From the NCBI GenBank assembly GCA_004525825.1, contig SPBY01000244.1, forward strand, positions 1-5,556: a DNA stretch of 5,556 bases, given 5' to 3'. A program made the translations under genes and the position numbers. The stretch comes from Bacteroidia bacterium (lineage in GTDB: Bacteria; Bacteroidota; Bacteroidia; Bacteroidales; GCA-2748055). How positions within the stretch are numbered: the first letter of the stretch is position 1; every line of letters begins with the position of its first letter. A model generated the notes under the pieces. The model made no database searches and had not been told where the DNA came from. It saw only the letters and a program-made list of their open reading frames with translations. Positions 1 to 5,556 of this stretch are shown piece by piece.

Positions 1-66
1 ACTGTTTTTCAGGACAAGGGGAAGATTATTTACGTCGTCACACAGTTCATTTATTTTACTTCTCAT
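1..66 (-). CDS. 5' end of an unidentified gene, truncated by the window edge
   Basis: An ATG at 66-64 opens a frame that stays open for 22 codons to the window edge, reading MRSKINELCDDVNNLPLVLK followed by N and S. It is the best-placed start here: another ATG just upstream (82-80) meets a stop at once, and the ATG beginning at about position 54 in another frame soon ends at a TAA. It lies 36 nt downstream of the glycosyltransferase stop on the same strand, so it is probably the next gene of the same operon. No clear Shine-Dalgarno is seen, only an A-rich stretch before the start. The fragment is too short to show a domain, and I do not recognise it. No function is assigned, and the frame could be fortuitous. 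Confidence 0.4.
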   Translation of the reverse strand, partial: MRSKINELCDDVNNLPLVLKNS

Positions 67-102
67 CTTGTGTCTTTTTACATGTAAGTCCCTGTATCAT
101 TG

Positions 103-1146
103 CTACATCTGCTTCTGCCTGAACCCCTGGTCCAGTTGTTGGAAGCTATTCTTTCCCCTTAGGAAAAAATCGGTGACAATGCTACCTGGATATATTCCGC
201 TTACAATAACGCCATTTTTAGCGGTTTTGTTGAGCTTGTTTGTCCCTCTATAACTCTTTTTCATCCCATAAAAGGCCCTGTGTGCCCGCAACACAGCCCA
301 AAAGTCCTTGAAGGCACCCTGCAGCAGAAAGCGGAGCGCAGATATTCCGTCGAAGATCTTCCTGATAAAAAGCGTACTAGCACGCTTGTCAGGGGGGAGG
401 TTTTTGTGGAGCAGCAGCAGGTTGTTTCTGAAGTTCAGGAAGGTCTTCATGGGATTCCCCCTTTCCAGGGTTCCTCCTCCCACATGGTAAACCTTGGAAG
501 AAGGTACCGACAGGATGACATGACCCATCCTCTTCAGTCGCCAGCAGAGATCGATCTCTTCCATATGGGCAAAAAACAGATCGTCCAGTCCACCCACTTC
601 TTTCCAGAGCTCGGACCTGATCATCAGGCAGGCTCCTGTGCCCCAGAATATTTCGGTGCTTTCGTCATATTGACCCAGATCTTCTTCCATGGCATCGAAG
701 ATTCTTCCCCGGCAAAAGGGATAACCAAACCTGTCGATGAATCCGCCTGCTGCACCGGCATACTCAAAATGTGTTTTTTGGTGATAGTTAAGGATCTTCG
801 GTGTACAGGCTGCCACCCTTTCATTTTCCTCCATCTCCTTTAACAGGGGGTCCAGCCACCCTTCGCATACCTCGATATCTGAATTGAGTAAGAGGTAGTA
901 AGTAGAGTCGATCTGCTCCAGCGCCCGGTTATATCCCCCGCTGAATCCATGATTTTTCTCCAGCCTGAGGGTTCGGATGGATGGAAACTCCTTTTCCATG
1001 AATTCCATAGAGTCGTCTGTCGACCCATTATCGGCCACCACTATCTCTGCATCAGGGTGTTTGGTATGTTTTATCAGGGTGGGAAGGAATTGTTCCAGAA
1101 AGCTCTTTCCGTTCCAGTTTAGTATGACGATGGAAACAAGCTTCAT
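103..1146 (-). CDS. Family 2 glycosyltransferase (GT-A fold, rhamnosyltransferase-like)
   Basis: Predicted to transfer a sugar from a nucleotide-sugar donor to a growing surface glycan or lipid-linked acceptor at the cytoplasmic face of the membrane. The 347-residue protein opens with the GT2 strand-loop SIVILNWNG (5-13). It then shows the nucleotide-binding segment VVADNGSTDDS (36-46), the NHGFSGGYNRAL segment (65-76), and LLLNSDIEV (85-93), whose Asn-Ser-Asp (88-90) sits at the DXD-like metal site. Further on are GTGACLMIR (169-177), the acidic HMEEIDLCWR motif (194-203) that usually carries the catalytic base, and YHVGGGTL (220-227). The C-terminal third is basic with no clear multi-pass membrane region, and the length is normal for this subgroup. 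The ATG overlaps the stop of the upstream phosphatase gene as ATGA (1143-1146), which decides the start and implies translational coupling. No Shine-Dalgarno is evident. Family assignment is firm, but the sugar donor and acceptor cannot be read from the sequence. Confidence 0.93.
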   Translation of the reverse strand: MKLVSIVILNWNGKSFLEQFLPTLIKHTKHPDAEIVVADNGSTDDSMEFMEKEFPSIRTLRLEKNHGFSGGYNRALEQIDSTYYLLLNSDIEVCEGWLDPLLKEMEENERVAACTPKILNYHQKTHFEYAGAAGGFIDRFGYPFCRGRIFDAMEEDLGQYDESTEIFWGTGACLMIRSELWKEVGGLDDLFFAHMEEIDLCWRLKRMGHVILSVPSSKVYHVGGGTLERGNPMKTFLNFRNNLLLLHKNLPPDKRASTLFIRKIFDGISALRFLLQGAFKDFWAVLRAHRAFYGMKKSYRGTNKLNKTAKNGVIVSGIYPGSIVTDFFLRGKNSFQQLDQGFRQKQM

Positions 1147-1940
1147 TTGGGCAGCATGATTTTCTGAACAGAATTCAGGAACTCGTTGAATATATGGTGA
1201 TTGGAAGAGAGAAAGGTCTCTTTGTGGAGGGGGTCTTCATGGCCGCTGAAATCGCTGACTTTTCCACCGGCTTCCTGGACAAGGACAATGCCAGCGGCAA
1301 TGTCCCAGGGATGCAAGCCATACTCATAGAATCCGTCGAAACGGCCGCAGGCCACATAGGCGATATCGGTGGCGGCAGAACCAAGCCGCCTTAATCCGTG
1401 TGAATGTTTCATGAAGTGGTCCATGCTTTGCATAAACTCTTCCAGGTAGGTGAAATTGGTATAGGGGAAGCCAGTGGCAATCAGAGACTGTCCCACAGTT
1501 GCCACCTTGCTCACCTGAATAGGTAAGCCGTTTAACCAGGCACCTCCTTCTTTCCATGCATAGAAATATTCATCCAGTCCGAATTCATAGATGATCCCTG
1601 CCACTACCTCATCCTCTTTGGCAAGTCCCACGCTGATGGCAAAAGGAAAAACACCATGGATGAAATTGGTGGTCCCGTCAATCGGATCTATTACCCAGTT
1701 AAAAGACTCACCCCTGAGGGTACTGGTACCCTCTTCGGTAATAAAACCAGCCGCGGGCAGCACCTCTGAAAGTCCCGATACCAGGATCTGTTCCGCTATC
1801 AGGTCCACCTCGGTGACGAAGTTTTGCCTGCCTTTTTCCTCAAAGACAAGCTCATTCCTGTTTTCGTGCCGCTCCCTTATGAAGGCTGCTGCTTTTTTAA
1901 CCACCTCCATGGCATCGAAACAGATTTCTTTATACTGCAT
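1143..1940 (-). CDS. Inositol monophosphatase family protein (SuhB/IMPase-like)
   Basis: A Mg2+-dependent, Li+-sensitive-type phosphomonoesterase predicted to hydrolyse myo-inositol-1-phosphate or a related sugar phosphate in the cytoplasm. All the family landmarks are present in 265 residues, a normal length. They are TEVD (43-46), the metal-binding Glu in ITEEG (E69), the signature WVIDPIDGTTNFIHG (82-96) with metal ligands D85 and D88, the RRLGSAATD segment (184-192), and the second signature HPWDIAAGIVLVQEAGG (from 210), whose D213 is the third metal-binding Asp. No key residue is missing. The start is supported by a GGAGAGG-type Shine-Dalgarno upstream. The gene follows folC by 34 nt and overlaps the glycosyltransferase start by 4 nt. 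The family also includes CysQ (3'-phosphoadenosine 5'-phosphate phosphatase), fructose-1,6-bisphosphatase and histidinol-phosphatase activities, so the exact substrate is open. The neighbouring glycosyltransferase is weak support for a sugar or inositol phosphate. Confidence 0.94.
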   Translation of the reverse strand: MQYKEICFDAMEVVKKAAAFIRERHENRNELVFEEKGRQNFVTEVDLIAEQILVSGLSEVLPAAGFITEEGTSTLRGESFNWVIDPIDGTTNFIHGVFPFAISVGLAKEDEVVAGIIYEFGLDEYFYAWKEGGAWLNGLPIQVSKVATVGQSLIATGFPYTNFTYLEEFMQSMDHFMKHSHGLRRLGSAATDIAYVACGRFDGFYEYGLHPWDIAAGIVLVQEAGGKVSDFSGHEDPLHKETFLSSNHHIFNEFLNSVQKIMLPK

Positions 1941-1949
1941 GGGAATATT

Positions 1950-1959
1950 CCTCTCCTTT
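1950..1959 (-). promoter_or_regulatory. Shine-Dalgarno of the IMPase-family gene
   Basis: On the minus strand this reads AAAGGAGAGG. The GAGG part ends 9 nt before the ATG at 1940, and the AGGAG part ends 12 nt before it. It is a strong match to the anti-Shine-Dalgarno and supports the chosen start. It partly overlaps the perfect 10-bp palindrome GGAATATTCC at 1942-1951, which lies between it and the start codon. Confidence 0.7.
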
Positions 1960-1974
1960 GGGATATAAAGTAAA

Positions 1975-3291
1975 CTATTTTTTCATTTCTAAAAGGTCGG
2001 CCACCACAAATGTACTTCCCCCTGTGAATATCAGGTCATCGGGCCCCGCTGCCTTTTGGGCCTCCAGGTAGGCTTCCTTAACCCCGGTCCAGGCTCTTCC
2101 TTTCAGTCCCTTCTCTACGGCACGCAGGCACAGGAATTCTGCATCCATAGATCGAGGGACACTGGAGGGAGTAAAATAGTAAAGTGCATCAGCCGGGAGC
2201 AGTGGGAGGATGGCATCCAGATCCTTGTCGCTGACCATGCCCCATACCATGTGGAGCCTCTTCCTCGGAATTTGCTCGATCTGTCGGATCACTGCAGCTA
2301 TGCCGTCGCCGTTATGCGCCGTGTCGCAGATACTCCTTGGATTGTGCCCTATGGTTTGCCACCTCCCCTGGATCCCGGTGTTCTTCTTCACCTGGGCCAA
2401 ACCCTCCCTTAGATCCGAACTGGAGATTTGCCATCCAAGCCTTTGCAGCTCCCCAATGGCGGTGAGGACGGTTAGGATGTTTTCGATCTGGTAGTTGCCG
2501 CTTAGGTCGCAGACAAAGGTTTGAGTGGGAGGTAGCTCGGTGGCATCCGGATTGCTTTTACGGATACTAAGATGCATGGAGCCCTTTGCATCGAGGGTAT
2601 GAAACAAGGATTCATAGATGCGGCCGGCAGTGATCGCCCTGGAGTTAAGTCTTGCCGCCATGCTGAGAAGAACTTCTTCGGCAGGTGAGCCGGCCCTCCC
2701 TATGATCAGTGGAACATCCTTTTTGATGATCCCCCCTTTTTCCCTGGCGATGGAAGCCGGATCGCTACCCAGGAATTCGGTGTGATCCAGTGAGATGTTG
2801 GTGATTATGGAGAGTACCGGAGCGATGATGTTGGTGGAGTCGAGCCTTCCACCCATTCCAGTTTCAATGACTGCCACATCCACCTTATGCCGCTTAAAAT
2901 GGTCAAAGGCCATGGCCACGGTCATTTCAAAGAAAGAGGGTGTCAGCTCATTTATAATGGCATGGTGGGACCCTACAAAAGCGCTTACCTCACTTTTGGG
3001 GATGGGTGCTCCGTCGATCCTGATGCGCTCCCTGAAATCGAGCAGGTGAGGGGAGGTGTAAAGTCCTGTTTTTAATCCCGATTGCTGAAGCACCGATGCC
3101 AGCATGTGGCTTACCGATCCTTTGCCATTGGTACCCGCCACATGGATGGTGGCAAAACTGCGGTGGGGATGGCGGAAGTATTCATCCAGACGAAGTGAGT
3201 TGTCAAGGTTCTCCTTGTAGGCAGCCTTGCCCACTCGCTGGTACATCGGCAGGCTGTTGAAAAGGAAGTGAATGGTATCCTGGTAGTTCAT
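1975..3291 (-). CDS. folC: Bifunctional folylpolyglutamate synthase / dihydrofolate synthase
   Basis: Cytoplasmic Mur-ligase-family enzyme that uses ATP to join L-glutamate to dihydropteroate (making dihydrofolate) and to extend the polyglutamate tail of reduced folates. The 438 residues are the usual FolC length. The ATP-binding loop is HVAGTNGKGS (50-59), followed by GLYTSPHLLDFRERIRIDG (76-94), the central SFFEMTVAMAF (119-129), ETGMGGRLDSTN (143-154) and ISLDHTEFLG (166-175). AREKGGIIK (182-190) contains K185 at the usual carbamylated-lysine position. The C-terminal Mur-ligase domain shows the CDTAHNGDG motif (322-330, with H326) and ends in FTGGSTFVVADLLE. The start lies 10 nt after the nitroreductase stop and has no strong Shine-Dalgarno, so it is probably translated by coupling. 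Family assignment is very secure. Whether it has both activities or only folylpolyglutamate synthase cannot be told from sequence; in this phylum one FolC commonly serves both. Confidence 0.95.
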   Translation of the reverse strand: MNYQDTIHFLFNSLPMYQRVGKAAYKENLDNSLRLDEYFRHPHRSFATIHVAGTNGKGSVSHMLASVLQQSGLKTGLYTSPHLLDFRERIRIDGAPIPKSEVSAFVGSHHAIINELTPSFFEMTVAMAFDHFKRHKVDVAVIETGMGGRLDSTNIIAPVLSIITNISLDHTEFLGSDPASIAREKGGIIKKDVPLIIGRAGSPAEEVLLSMAARLNSRAITAGRIYESLFHTLDAKGSMHLSIRKSNPDATELPPTQTFVCDLSGNYQIENILTVLTAIGELQRLGWQISSSDLREGLAQVKKNTGIQGRWQTIGHNPRSICDTAHNGDGIAAVIRQIEQIPRKRLHMVWGMVSDKDLDAILPLLPADALYYFTPSSVPRSMDAEFLCLRAVEKGLKGRAWTGVKEAYLEAQKAAGPDDLIFTGGSTFVVADLLEMKK

Positions 3292-3301
3292 CCCTGGCCG
3301 C

Positions 3302-3832
3302 TTATTCCTGGAAAAAGGATGTATCCCATCCGTTGTGCTTCACCTTATCCGGATGGAAGCGTTCCGGCCGGGCTTTCTGCTCCTCCGGGTATCCCAGGGC
3401 TACCAGGGCAAAGGGCAGGACATGGGAGGGCAGGGATAAGAGCCTTGAAAAAGCTATTTTGCGTTCCTCCCTGGGGTGGATTCCTACCCAGCAAGATCCA
3501 AGTCCCAGTGCATGTGCGGCCAGCAGAAGATTCTGGGTTGCTGCTCCACAGTCGACCACCCAATATCCATCGTCGTGCTGGAGCTCTAGATCACCACATA
3601 CCACCACTGCGTGAGAAGCAGTCCGGAGCATTCTCGCGTGAGGATGTATCTCCATGATCCTTTCCATTATGGGCCATTGGTCGATGACCACAAAGTGCCA
3701 GGGCTGAAGGTTCACTGCGGATGGGGCGTACATGGCTGCTGTCAGAATGGTTTTAATGGTTTTATCATCAATCTTTTGATCGCTATATCGACGAATACTT
3801 CGACGGTCCAGGATATGGTCAATCATTTTCAT
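3302..3832 (-). CDS. Nitroreductase family FMN-dependent oxidoreductase
   Basis: Predicted FMN flavoprotein, normally a homodimer, that uses NAD(P)H to reduce nitro-aromatics, quinones or similar acceptors in the cytoplasm. At 176 residues it is of the short nitroreductase type. The N-terminal FMN-phosphate motif is LDRRSIRRYSD (8-18, with R10, R11 and R14). The FMN-ring segment is APSAVNLQPWHF (36-47). The helix and loop VVDCGAATQNLLLAAHALGLGSCWVG (92-117) is typical of the family, and ALVALGYPEE lies near the C terminus. There are no cysteine clusters, so it is not one of the ferredoxin-nitroreductase fusions. The ATG at 3832 was chosen because the in-frame Met at residue 3 is the only near alternative and a nearby upstream ATG is out of frame. 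It is the first gene of the leftward run, with folC starting 10 nt after its stop. The physiological substrate is unknown; no link to folate chemistry is shown by the sequence. Confidence 0.92.
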   Translation of the reverse strand: MKMIDHILDRRSIRRYSDQKIDDKTIKTILTAAMYAPSAVNLQPWHFVVIDQWPIMERIMEIHPHARMLRTASHAVVVCGDLELQHDDGYWVVDCGAATQNLLLAAHALGLGSCWVGIHPREERKIAFSRLLSLPSHVLPFALVALGYPEEQKARPERFHPDKVKHNGWDTSFFQE

Positions 3833-3910
3833 CTCATGGGTGGTTCATAATTGTGAGTAAAACTTGGGCCAATGTGAATAATTCAATCGCTCAAGGGGGG
3901 CAATATTACC

Positions 3911-3918
3911 TATTTTTG
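3911..3918 (+). promoter_or_regulatory. Candidate -7 element (TAnnTTTG type) for phoH-sixA
   Basis: The sequence TATTTTTG matches the Bacteroidota -7 consensus TAnnTTTG in every fixed position and lies 45 nt before the phoH start codon. This would give a leader of roughly 35-40 nt. No TTTG or TTG is found at the expected -33 spacing; the nearest upstream TTG (3864-3866) is too far away. An 8-mer with two free positions in an AT-rich region can occur by chance, so this is a candidate only. Confidence 0.35.
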
Positions 3919-3927
3919 ACCCCAGAT

Positions 3928-3942
3928 ACTTTATTGTAAAGT
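3928..3942. repeat. Perfect inverted repeat ACTTTA-TTG-TAAAGT
   Basis: Six-base arms flank a 3-nt centre, and the repeat does not extend further on either side. It lies about 10 nt downstream of the candidate -7 element and 21 nt before the phoH start. It would therefore fall at or just after the transcription start, where a repressor could bind or a short 5' hairpin could form. It has no GC-rich stem or T-tract fit for a terminator. No known regulator motif is recognised. Confidence 0.45.
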
Positions 3943-3951
3943 TAGCGTAAT

Positions 3952-3959
3952 GGGAGGGG
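3952..3959 (+). promoter_or_regulatory. Shine-Dalgarno of the phoH gene
   Basis: The run GGGAGGGG contains a full GGAGG core (3953-3957) that ends 6 nt before the ATG at 3964. It decides the start in favour of 3964. An ATG at 3950-3952 that overlaps it is out of frame with the gene. Confidence 0.75.
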
Positions 3960-3963
3960 ATAT

Positions 3964-5307
3964 ATGGCAACTGCAGTGAAAATAATTCGCAAGATCTTTG
4001 TACTTGATACCAATGTGCTGCTTCACGACTATAAGAGCATCCATAACTTTGATGAGCATGATATCAGTGTGCCTATCACGGTGTTGGAGGAATTGGACCG
4101 GTTCAAGAAGGGGAACGACATCATCAATTTTCATGCAAGGGAGTTTACCAGGGAACTGGACAAACTCAGCGGTGACAAATTGTTTAACGGGGGATTATCA
4201 CTGGGAAGGGGAAAGGGTAAACTGAGTATCTGTACCGGTCAGAAACCCACGGAAAAGCTAAAAGAATCTTTCCCGGAAAACACACCCGATCACCGGATCC
4301 TGGCCATTGCTGAGCACCTGCACCTGAAATATTCACCAGCCCGATCGGTGATCCTGATCACCAAGGACATCAATTTGAGGATGAAGGCCAAGTCGCTGGG
4401 AATCATGGCCCAGGACTACCACAACGACATGGTTCAGAACATCGAGGATATTTACGAGAATGTAAAATCCAACGATGTGGAGGATCATACGGTGATCTCA
4501 GACATGTACGAGTCCATTGAGGGCGTTCCGGTAAGGCGTTTCGGGCTCACCAAGCCTCCGGTGGCACACCAGTACTTTATATTCAGGAACGAGTCGAGGA
4601 GCGGACTGGGTCATTACGATCCATTTAATAAGGTGATTAACCGGGTGGAGAAAACCCGGACCTACGGCATTGATCCTCGCAATGCCGAACAGACTTTTGC
4701 CCTGGATGCATTGCTGAGACCGGAAGTACAACTTGTGGCGCTCACAGGAAAAGCAGGGACAGGTAAAACGCTGCTGGCTCTTGCATCCGCCATACATCAG
4801 CGTAAAATGTTCACCCAGATTTTCCTGGCCAGGCCCATTGTGCCGCTGGGCAATCGCGATATTGGCTACCTTCCGGGAAATGTGGATGAGAAGATCGGTC
4901 CCTATATGCAGCCACTATTCGACAACCTGTCGGTCATCAAGCAAAGATTTAAGCAGCAAAGCAAGGAGTATTCTCGCATCGAAGAGATGCAACAAACCGA
5001 CAAATTGCTGATCACCCCTCTTGCCTATATTCGGGGCAGGAGCCTTTCCAGGGTATTTTTCATTGTGGATGAGGCACAGAACCTGACTCCTCATGAAGTG
5101 AAAACCATCATCACCAGGGCCGGGGAAGGCACAAAAATGGTGTTCACCGGAGATATTCAACAAATCGATTCACCCTACCTGGATACAAAATCCAACGGGC
5201 TGACTTACCTTGCCGATCGCATGAAGGGTCAGGATATTTTTGCTCATGTGCACCTGGTGAAGGGCGAGCGGAGTTATTTGGCCGACCTGGCCAGCAACCT
5301 ACTGTAA
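3964..5307 (+). CDS. PIN-domain / PhoH-family ATPase (PhoH2, YlaK type)
   Basis: Two-domain cytoplasmic protein predicted to couple ATP-driven RNA unwinding to endoribonuclease cleavage, as described for mycobacterial PhoH2. The N-terminal PIN nuclease domain covers about residues 10-150. It shows KIFVLDTNVLLHDY (10-23, acidic D15), VLEELDRFKKGND (40-52, E43), TPDHRILAIA (107-116, D109) and ITKDINLRMKA (132-142, D135), so the acidic active-site set appears intact. After a linker, the PhoH ATPase domain (about 235-447) has Walker A LTGKAGTGKTLLAL (260-273) and ARPIVPLGNRDIGYLPG. Its Walker B is VFFIVDEAQNLTP (364-376, D369 and E370), followed by KMVFTGDIQQID (391-402). The full length of 447 residues is normal. 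It lies 1 nt from the SixA-like gene, so the two are probably co-transcribed. Mycobacterial phoH2 is preceded by an antitoxin gene; none is visible in the 131 nt upstream here. Family and domains are firm, but the cellular RNA target is unknown. Confidence 0.95.
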   Translation: MATAVKIIRKIFVLDTNVLLHDYKSIHNFDEHDISVPITVLEELDRFKKGNDIINFHAREFTRELDKLSGDKLFNGGLSLGRGKGKLSICTGQKPTEKLKESFPENTPDHRILAIAEHLHLKYSPARSVILITKDINLRMKAKSLGIMAQDYHNDMVQNIEDIYENVKSNDVEDHTVISDMYESIEGVPVRRFGLTKPPVAHQYFIFRNESRSGLGHYDPFNKVINRVEKTRTYGIDPRNAEQTFALDALLRPEVQLVALTGKAGTGKTLLALASAIHQRKMFTQIFLARPIVPLGNRDIGYLPGNVDEKIGPYMQPLFDNLSVIKQRFKQQSKEYSRIEEMQQTDKLLITPLAYIRGRSLSRVFFIVDEAQNLTPHEVKTIITRAGEGTKMVFTGDIQQIDSPYLDTKSNGLTYLADRMKGQDIFAHVHLVKGERSYLADLASNLL

Positions 5308-5308
5308 C

Positions 5309-5556
5309 ATGGAACGCAGACTGATAATCATAAGACACGCAAAATCCAGCTGGGACCATAATGGTCTGGACGACATTGACCGTCCCCTGGCAGAACGAGG
5401 AATTCTGAATGCGGCCGAGATGGCCAAGCGCCTGCAGGAGAAGGGCATCGTGCCAGAGTTGATTCTGACCAGTCCTGCCAGCAGGGCCCTGAACACGGCT
5501 TTGATCATGTCGAGGACCTGGGGACTGGAGCCAGGGAAGGTGCAGATTCATGATCC
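5309..5556 (+). CDS. SixA-like phosphohistidine phosphatase, 3' end beyond the window
   Basis: The first 82 complete codons of a histidine-phosphatase-superfamily (RHG/phosphoglycerate-mutase-like) protein. Proteins of this type remove phosphate from phosphohistidine; Escherichia coli SixA acts on phosphotransfer proteins. Visible features are LIIIRHAKSSW (5-15), with R9 and the phospho-accepting H10, then DRPLAERG (24-31), which is typical of SixA rather than phosphoglycerate mutase. The motif LTSPASRALNTA (53-64) supplies the conserved R59. The family is about 150-165 residues, so roughly half is present, and the second catalytic His lies beyond the edge. The ATG at 5309 comes 1 nt after the phoH TAA (TAACATG) with no Shine-Dalgarno, implying translation by reinitiation. 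The substrate is unproven, and a different small-molecule phosphatase role within the superfamily is possible. Confidence 0.9.
   Translation, partial: MERRLIIIRHAKSSWDHNGLDDIDRPLAERGILNAAEMAKRLQEKGIVPELILTSPASRALNTALIMSRTWGLEPGKVQIHD

Larger units (their letters stand above)
3833..3963. promoter_or_regulatory. Divergent intergenic region between the nitroreductase and phoH genes
   Basis: These 131 nt separate two divergently transcribed gene runs, so both promoters are expected here. The region is more AT-rich than the flanking genes. It contains a possible Bacteroidota -7 element on the plus strand (3911-3918), a perfect inverted repeat with 6-bp arms (3928-3942), a shorter palindrome TGAATAATTCA (3875-3885) and a Shine-Dalgarno (3952-3959). 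For the leftward operon only a weak one-mismatch -7 candidate is visible: TAATATTG on the minus strand, complementary to 3901-3908. It has no matching -33 element at normal spacing. No open frame of useful length, tRNA or terminator is seen in it. Confidence 0.6.

Noticed and set aside
280..843. 187-codon plus-strand open frame antisense to the glycosyltransferase
   Set aside because: It lies entirely opposite a GT2 gene with intact motifs and shows no domain of its own, so it is a shadow frame.
1591..1968. 125-codon plus-strand open frame opposite the IMPase gene
   Set aside because: Low-complexity Ser/Thr-rich translation typical of antisense reading. The minus-strand gene has all the catalytic signatures.
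2056..2412. 118-codon plus-strand open frame opposite folC
   Set aside because: No recognisable motif, and it is antisense to the conserved C-terminal domain of FolC.
3268..3657. 129-codon plus-strand open frame across the folC-nitroreductase junction
   Set aside because: Pro/Gly/Arg-rich translation opposite two well-supported genes, so it is a shadow frame.
3611..3850. Possible small antitoxin-like gene upstream of phoH on the plus strand
   Set aside because: Almost all of it is antisense to the nitroreductase N-terminus. It stops over 100 nt before phoH, and the translation has no antitoxin-like feature.
3901..3908. Possible -7 element TAATATTG on the minus strand for the leftward operon
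   Set aside because: It has one mismatch in a fixed position and no -33 element at normal spacing, so it is too weak to call as a separate feature.
5144..5551. 135-codon minus-strand open frame at the right end
   Set aside because: Antisense to the PhoH C terminus and the SixA-like start, both of which carry clear family motifs.

Overview
The window looks like an ordinary chromosomal stretch from a member of the Bacteroidota, probably in or near the Bacteroidales. This rests on the style of the proteins: the GT2 glycosyltransferase, the PIN-PhoH protein and the SixA-like protein all read like members of that phylum, and one upstream site resembles its TAnnTTTG -7 promoter element. The phylum call is by family resemblance from memory, with no database search. 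Two starts also carry clear Shine-Dalgarno sequences, which is less typical of the phylum, so the assignment is moderately confident.

Layout: positions 1-3832 hold a leftward (minus-strand) gene run. In transcription order it contains a nitroreductase-family flavoprotein (3832-3302), the folate enzyme FolC (3291-1975), an inositol-monophosphatase-family phosphatase (1940-1143), a family 2 glycosyltransferase (1146-103), and the first 22 codons of an unidentified gene that leaves the window at position 1. Gaps are 10 nt, 34 nt, a 4-nt ATGA overlap, and 36 nt, with no terminator-like hairpin seen between genes, so a single operon is likely. A 131-nt divergent intergenic region (3833-3963) follows. 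Positions 3964-5556 hold a rightward pair: a PIN-domain/PhoH ATPase (PhoH2 type, complete) and, 1 nt after its stop, the first half of a SixA-like histidine phosphatase that is cut by the window end.

Functionally the leftward run mixes folate one-carbon metabolism, a sugar- or inositol-phosphate phosphatase, a surface-glycan glycosyltransferase and a redox enzyme. It has no obvious single pathway, and such mixed housekeeping operons are common. The rightward pair joins a predicted RNA-processing ATPase/nuclease with a predicted phosphohistidine phosphatase. Coding density is high: no stretch over 300 bases lacks a gene, and there are no RNA genes, CRISPR arrays, insertion sequences or long repeats. 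I found no convincing previously undescribed system. The points most worth a second look are the small palindromes and promoter-like element in the divergent intergenic region, the lack of a visible antitoxin gene next to the PhoH2-type gene, and the AT-rich left edge with its truncated unidentified gene.
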